From Halomonas denitrificans (lineage in GTDB: Bacteria; Pseudomonadota; Gammaproteobacteria; Xanthomonadales; Wenzhouxiangellaceae): a stretch of 64,000 nucleotides of DNA. The stretch is taken from the NCBI GenBank assembly GCA_019800895.1, contig JAHVKF010000002.1, positions 124,001-188,000 on the forward strand, written 5' to 3'. The notes beneath the pieces were generated by a model that did no database searches, was not told where the DNA came from, and saw only the letters and a list, made by a program, of their open reading frames with translations. Numbering within the stretch: position 1 is the first letter of the stretch; the number at the start of each line of letters is the position of its first letter. Below are positions 61,777 through 64,000 of the stretch, piece by piece. The position numbers and the translations under genes are program-made.

Positions 61777-62910
61777 ATGAATCACGAGCTCATCAAGAAT
61801 GGCTCCGGTACGCTGGTGGTCAAGATCGGTTCGTCGATCCTGATCGACGACGACGGACGAGCCCGCCAGTCCTGGATGACCGGGCTGGTCGAACAGCTGG
61901 CCCGTCGCCCCGGTCCGGTGGTCATCGTGTCCTCGGGCACGATCGGCCTCGGACGCGAGGCGCTCGGCCTGGACGGACGACCCGGCTCGCTGGCCGAAGC
62001 CCAGGCCGCCGCCGCGATCGGCCAGATCGACCTCGCGCACACCTGGAGGACCGCCTGGGCGAAATCGGGCCGCAAGGCCGCCCAGGTGCTGCTCACGCTG
62101 GGCGACCTGGAAGACCGGAAACGCTACCTGAATGCCCGCGACACGCTCGAGACGCTGCTCGAGCGCGGCATCGTGCCGATCGTCAACGAGAACGACACGG
62201 TGGCAACCGGTGAGATCCGCTTCGGTGACAACGACCGGCTGGCGGCACGCACGGCTCAGCTGGTCGATGCCGAACTGCTGGTACTGCTCAGCGATGTCGA
62301 CGGCCTCTACGACGCCGATCCGCGCACGTGCGAAGCGGCGCGCCGGATTCCCGAGGTGCCCGTCATCGATGCCTCGATCGAGGAGCTGGCCGGTGCCGCC
62401 TCGACGACGGGCTTCGGTACCGGCGGCATGGTGTCGAAGATTTCCGCGGCGCGGATCGCAACCGCAGCGGGCTGCCCGGTCCTCCTGTGCAGCGGTCACG
62501 GCGAGGGCGACCCGTTCGAGCCCGTGGCGAACGACCGCGCGGGCACCTGGTTCCACGCCGCCGAACGACCGCTGGTGCAGCGGAAGCAATGGCTCCGCGG
62601 CCTGCAGCTGCATGACGGCGCCCTGCATGTCGACGCGGGTGCCGTGGCCGCGCTGGAAGACGGCGCCAGCCTGCTGGCCAGCGGAATCATCCGGCACGAA
62701 GGCGAGTTCGACCGCGGCGCCCCGATCCGAATCGAAGGGCCCGCCGGCCTGGTCGGCCAGGGCCTGAGCGGCTACTCCTCGGACGAGATCGAAACCATCC
62801 GCGGCGAGCACAGTGATCGGATCGAGTCGATCCTCGGCTACGCCGGCCGCGGCGCGGTCGTCCACCGCGACGACCTCGTGCTCTATCAACTGGACGAATC
62901 CCAGGAATGA
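61777..62910 (+). CDS. proB: glutamate 5-kinase, second copy
   Basis: This 377-residue glutamate 5-kinase is a tandem paralog of the gene at 60500, with the same two domains: kinase (LVVKIGSSILID, FLNARDTLETLL-like LNARDTLETLLERG, PIVNENDTVATGEI, FGTGGMVSKIS) and PUA (KQWLRGLQLHDGALHVDAGA ... GAVVHRDDLVLYQL). A visible difference is VIVSSGTIGLGR where the first copy and most ProB proteins have SSGAI. Both copies keep the nucleotide-binding and glutamate-binding blocks, so both look active. This copy, not the first, is directly joined to proA (stop and next start within 6 nt). One copy may be free of proline feedback, but the sequence alone does not show this. Confidence 0.94.
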   Translation: MNHELIKNGSGTLVVKIGSSILIDDDGRARQSWMTGLVEQLARRPGPVVIVSSGTIGLGREALGLDGRPGSLAEAQAAAAIGQIDLAHTWRTAWAKSGRKAAQVLLTLGDLEDRKRYLNARDTLETLLERGIVPIVNENDTVATGEIRFGDNDRLAARTAQLVDAELLVLLSDVDGLYDADPRTCEAARRIPEVPVIDASIEELAGAASTTGFGTGGMVSKISAARIATAAGCPVLLCSGHGEGDPFEPVANDRAGTWFHAAERPLVQRKQWLRGLQLHDGALHVDAGAVAALEDGASLLASGIIRHEGEFDRGAPIRIEGPAGLVGQGLSGYSSDEIETIRGEHSDRIESILGYAGRGAVVHRDDLVLYQLDESQE

Positions 62911-62915
62911 ATTCA

Positions 62916-64000
62916 ATGGCAACAGAAACCACTCCGTCTCCCGAAGACATCATTCACCGCATGGGCCCGGCTGCGCGCGACGCCGCGCGACAGCTCGCCG
63001 GCTCGAGCCGCGAAGCCCGCGACGAAGCACTTCGCTCGGCCGCGGCGTCCATTCGAGAACAGGTGGCCGAGCTGCTCGAAGCCAACGCGCGCGATCTCGA
63101 GGCCGCGAAGCAGCGCGGCCTCGGCGGTGCGATGCTGGACCGGCTCACGCTGGACGGGGATCGCGTCGAAGCAATCGCCGCAGGACTCGAATCGGTCGCC
63201 GAGCTGAACGATCCGGTCGGCCGTGAACTGGCCCGCTGGCAGCCTTCGAACGGGCTGGACATCGCTCGCGTCGCGGTGCCGATCGGCGTCATCGGCGTCA
63301 TCTACGAGAGCCGGCCGAACGTGACCGCCGATGCCGCTGCCCTGTGCGTGAAGTCCGGCAATGCGGTCATCCTGCGCGGGGGCAGCGAAGCCGTTCACAG
63401 CAACCGGGCCATCTACCGCGTGCTGGCCGATGCGCTCGAGGCCTCGGCGCTGCCGGCCGCGGCAGTCCAGATGGTGCCGGACCAGGATCGTGCGCTGGTC
63501 GGCGCCCTGCTCCAGGCGCACGAATACGTCGACGTGATCGTTCCGCGTGGCGGCAAGGGTCTGGTCGAGCGTGTCCAGAGCGACGCCCGCGTTCCGGTGT
63601 TCGCTCACCTCGACGGCAACAACCACCTGTACTGGCACGGATCGGCCGACCCGACCATGGCGATCGACGTGATCGCGAACGCCAAGCTGCGGCGACCGGG
63701 CATCTGCGGCGCGCTGGAGACCCTGCTGGTCGACGCCGGCGCGGTCGAGCACCTGCCCCGGTTGGTCGATGCCCTGGCCGATCGCGACTGTGAAGTGCGG
63801 GGCGACGATCGTGCCCGTGCCGCCGACTCGCGCATCTTTGAAGCCAGGGCCGAGGACTGGGACACGGAGTACCTGGACAAGGTGCTGGCGATCGCCGTGG
63901 TCGATGACCCCGCCGCGGCCATGGACCATATCCAGCGCCACGGTTCACGGCATACGGACGGCATCCTGGCCGGCGACGGCGCGGTGGCCGAAGCGTTCCT
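62916..64000 (+). CDS. proA: gamma-glutamyl phosphate reductase, 3'-truncated
   Basis: This enzyme reduces glutamyl phosphate to glutamate semialdehyde, the second step of proline synthesis. The frame is open to the window end, about 361 residues of a usual 415-420. Family motifs are visible: RVAVPIGVIGVIYESRPNVT, KSGNAVILRGGSEA, IVPRGGKGLVERV, and the catalytic cysteine in LRRPGICGALETLLV. An odd point is AHLDGNNHLYWH, where most relatives have a G-(I/V)-C-H core; this is not the catalytic Cys. AGGA lies 9 nt before the ATG at 62916, which I prefer over the in-frame ATG at 62907 that overlaps the proB stop. Confidence 0.95.
   Translation, partial: MATETTPSPEDIIHRMGPAARDAARQLAGSSREARDEALRSAAASIREQVAELLEANARDLEAAKQRGLGGAMLDRLTLDGDRVEAIAAGLESVAELNDPVGRELARWQPSNGLDIARVAVPIGVIGVIYESRPNVTADAAALCVKSGNAVILRGGSEAVHSNRAIYRVLADALEASALPAAAVQMVPDQDRALVGALLQAHEYVDVIVPRGGKGLVERVQSDARVPVFAHLDGNNHLYWHGSADPTMAIDVIANAKLRRPGICGALETLLVDAGAVEHLPRLVDALADRDCEVRGDDRARAADSRIFEARAEDWDTEYLDKVLAIAVVDDPAAAMDHIQRHGSRHTDGILAGDGAVAEAF

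Overview
The window is one contiguous piece of a GC-rich (about 65-68%) gammaproteobacterial chromosome. Several things suggest a marine or halophilic relative of the Xanthomonadales/Wenzhouxiangellaceae: many Sec-exported proteins, DG(F/L/M)E endings on exported proteins, a TolB-like/TPR membrane protein, a DUF4331 protein carrying an inserted secreted-protein domain, and spacer palindromes of the CTTTTG/CAAAAG type. This placement is an inference from gene content; no rRNA or other taxonomic marker is present. No tRNA, rRNA, CRISPR array, transposase or prophage gene was seen.

Layout. 1-9.6 kb: nitrogen assimilation, with asnB (5' end outside the window), two small membrane proteins on the minus strand, and gltB and gltD separated by an unusual 784-bp palindrome-rich spacer. 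9.8-13.4 kb: a TolB-like/TPR membrane protein overlapping a small lipoprotein, then a minus-strand predicted outer-membrane protein. 13.4-40.7 kb: one minus-strand transcription unit of five exported proteins. In order of transcription these are a 4544-residue DUF11/beta-propeller protein, a membrane-anchored parvulin isomerase, a 575-residue exported protein, a 2847-residue propeller/coiled-coil protein, and a 772-residue Calx-beta/propeller protein. Junctions are +47, +4, +2 or -4 nt, and a strong hairpin follows the last gene. 40.7-41.1 kb: a divergent control region with an exact TGTGA-N6-TCACA (CRP/Clp/Vfr-type) palindrome and a hairpin-rich leader. 41.1-49.0 kb: srkA, then minus-strand central carbon genes maeB, class I fba and pyk around an exported 581-residue protein. 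49.2-55.7 kb: a di-heme cytochrome c peroxidase-like gene divergent from a three-gene unit (beta-barrel, cupredoxin lipoprotein, transmembrane Ser/Thr kinase). 55.7-60.4 kb: a MAPEG protein, then ECF sigma factor, RskA-like anti-sigma factor, DUF4331 protein and TPR protein. 60.5-64 kb: two tandem glutamate 5-kinase genes and proA (3' end outside).

The best candidate for an undescribed system is the 27-kb exported-protein operon. Inside its first gene, four of fifteen DUF11 repeats have a whole beta-propeller (one of double length) inserted exactly between the two cysteines that are neighbours in the uninterrupted repeats. A fifth repeat carries a propeller at a different place, near its first strand. 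The 2847-residue protein has a jelly-roll-like domain inserted in its propeller, and the DUF4331 protein elsewhere in the window is also split by an inserted domain. Nested insertion is therefore a recurring theme of the exported proteins here. The glutamate theme also recurs: asnB, gltBD and a duplicated proB with proA all concern glutamine, glutamate and proline, which fits nitrogen assimilation and possibly proline-based osmoadaptation.
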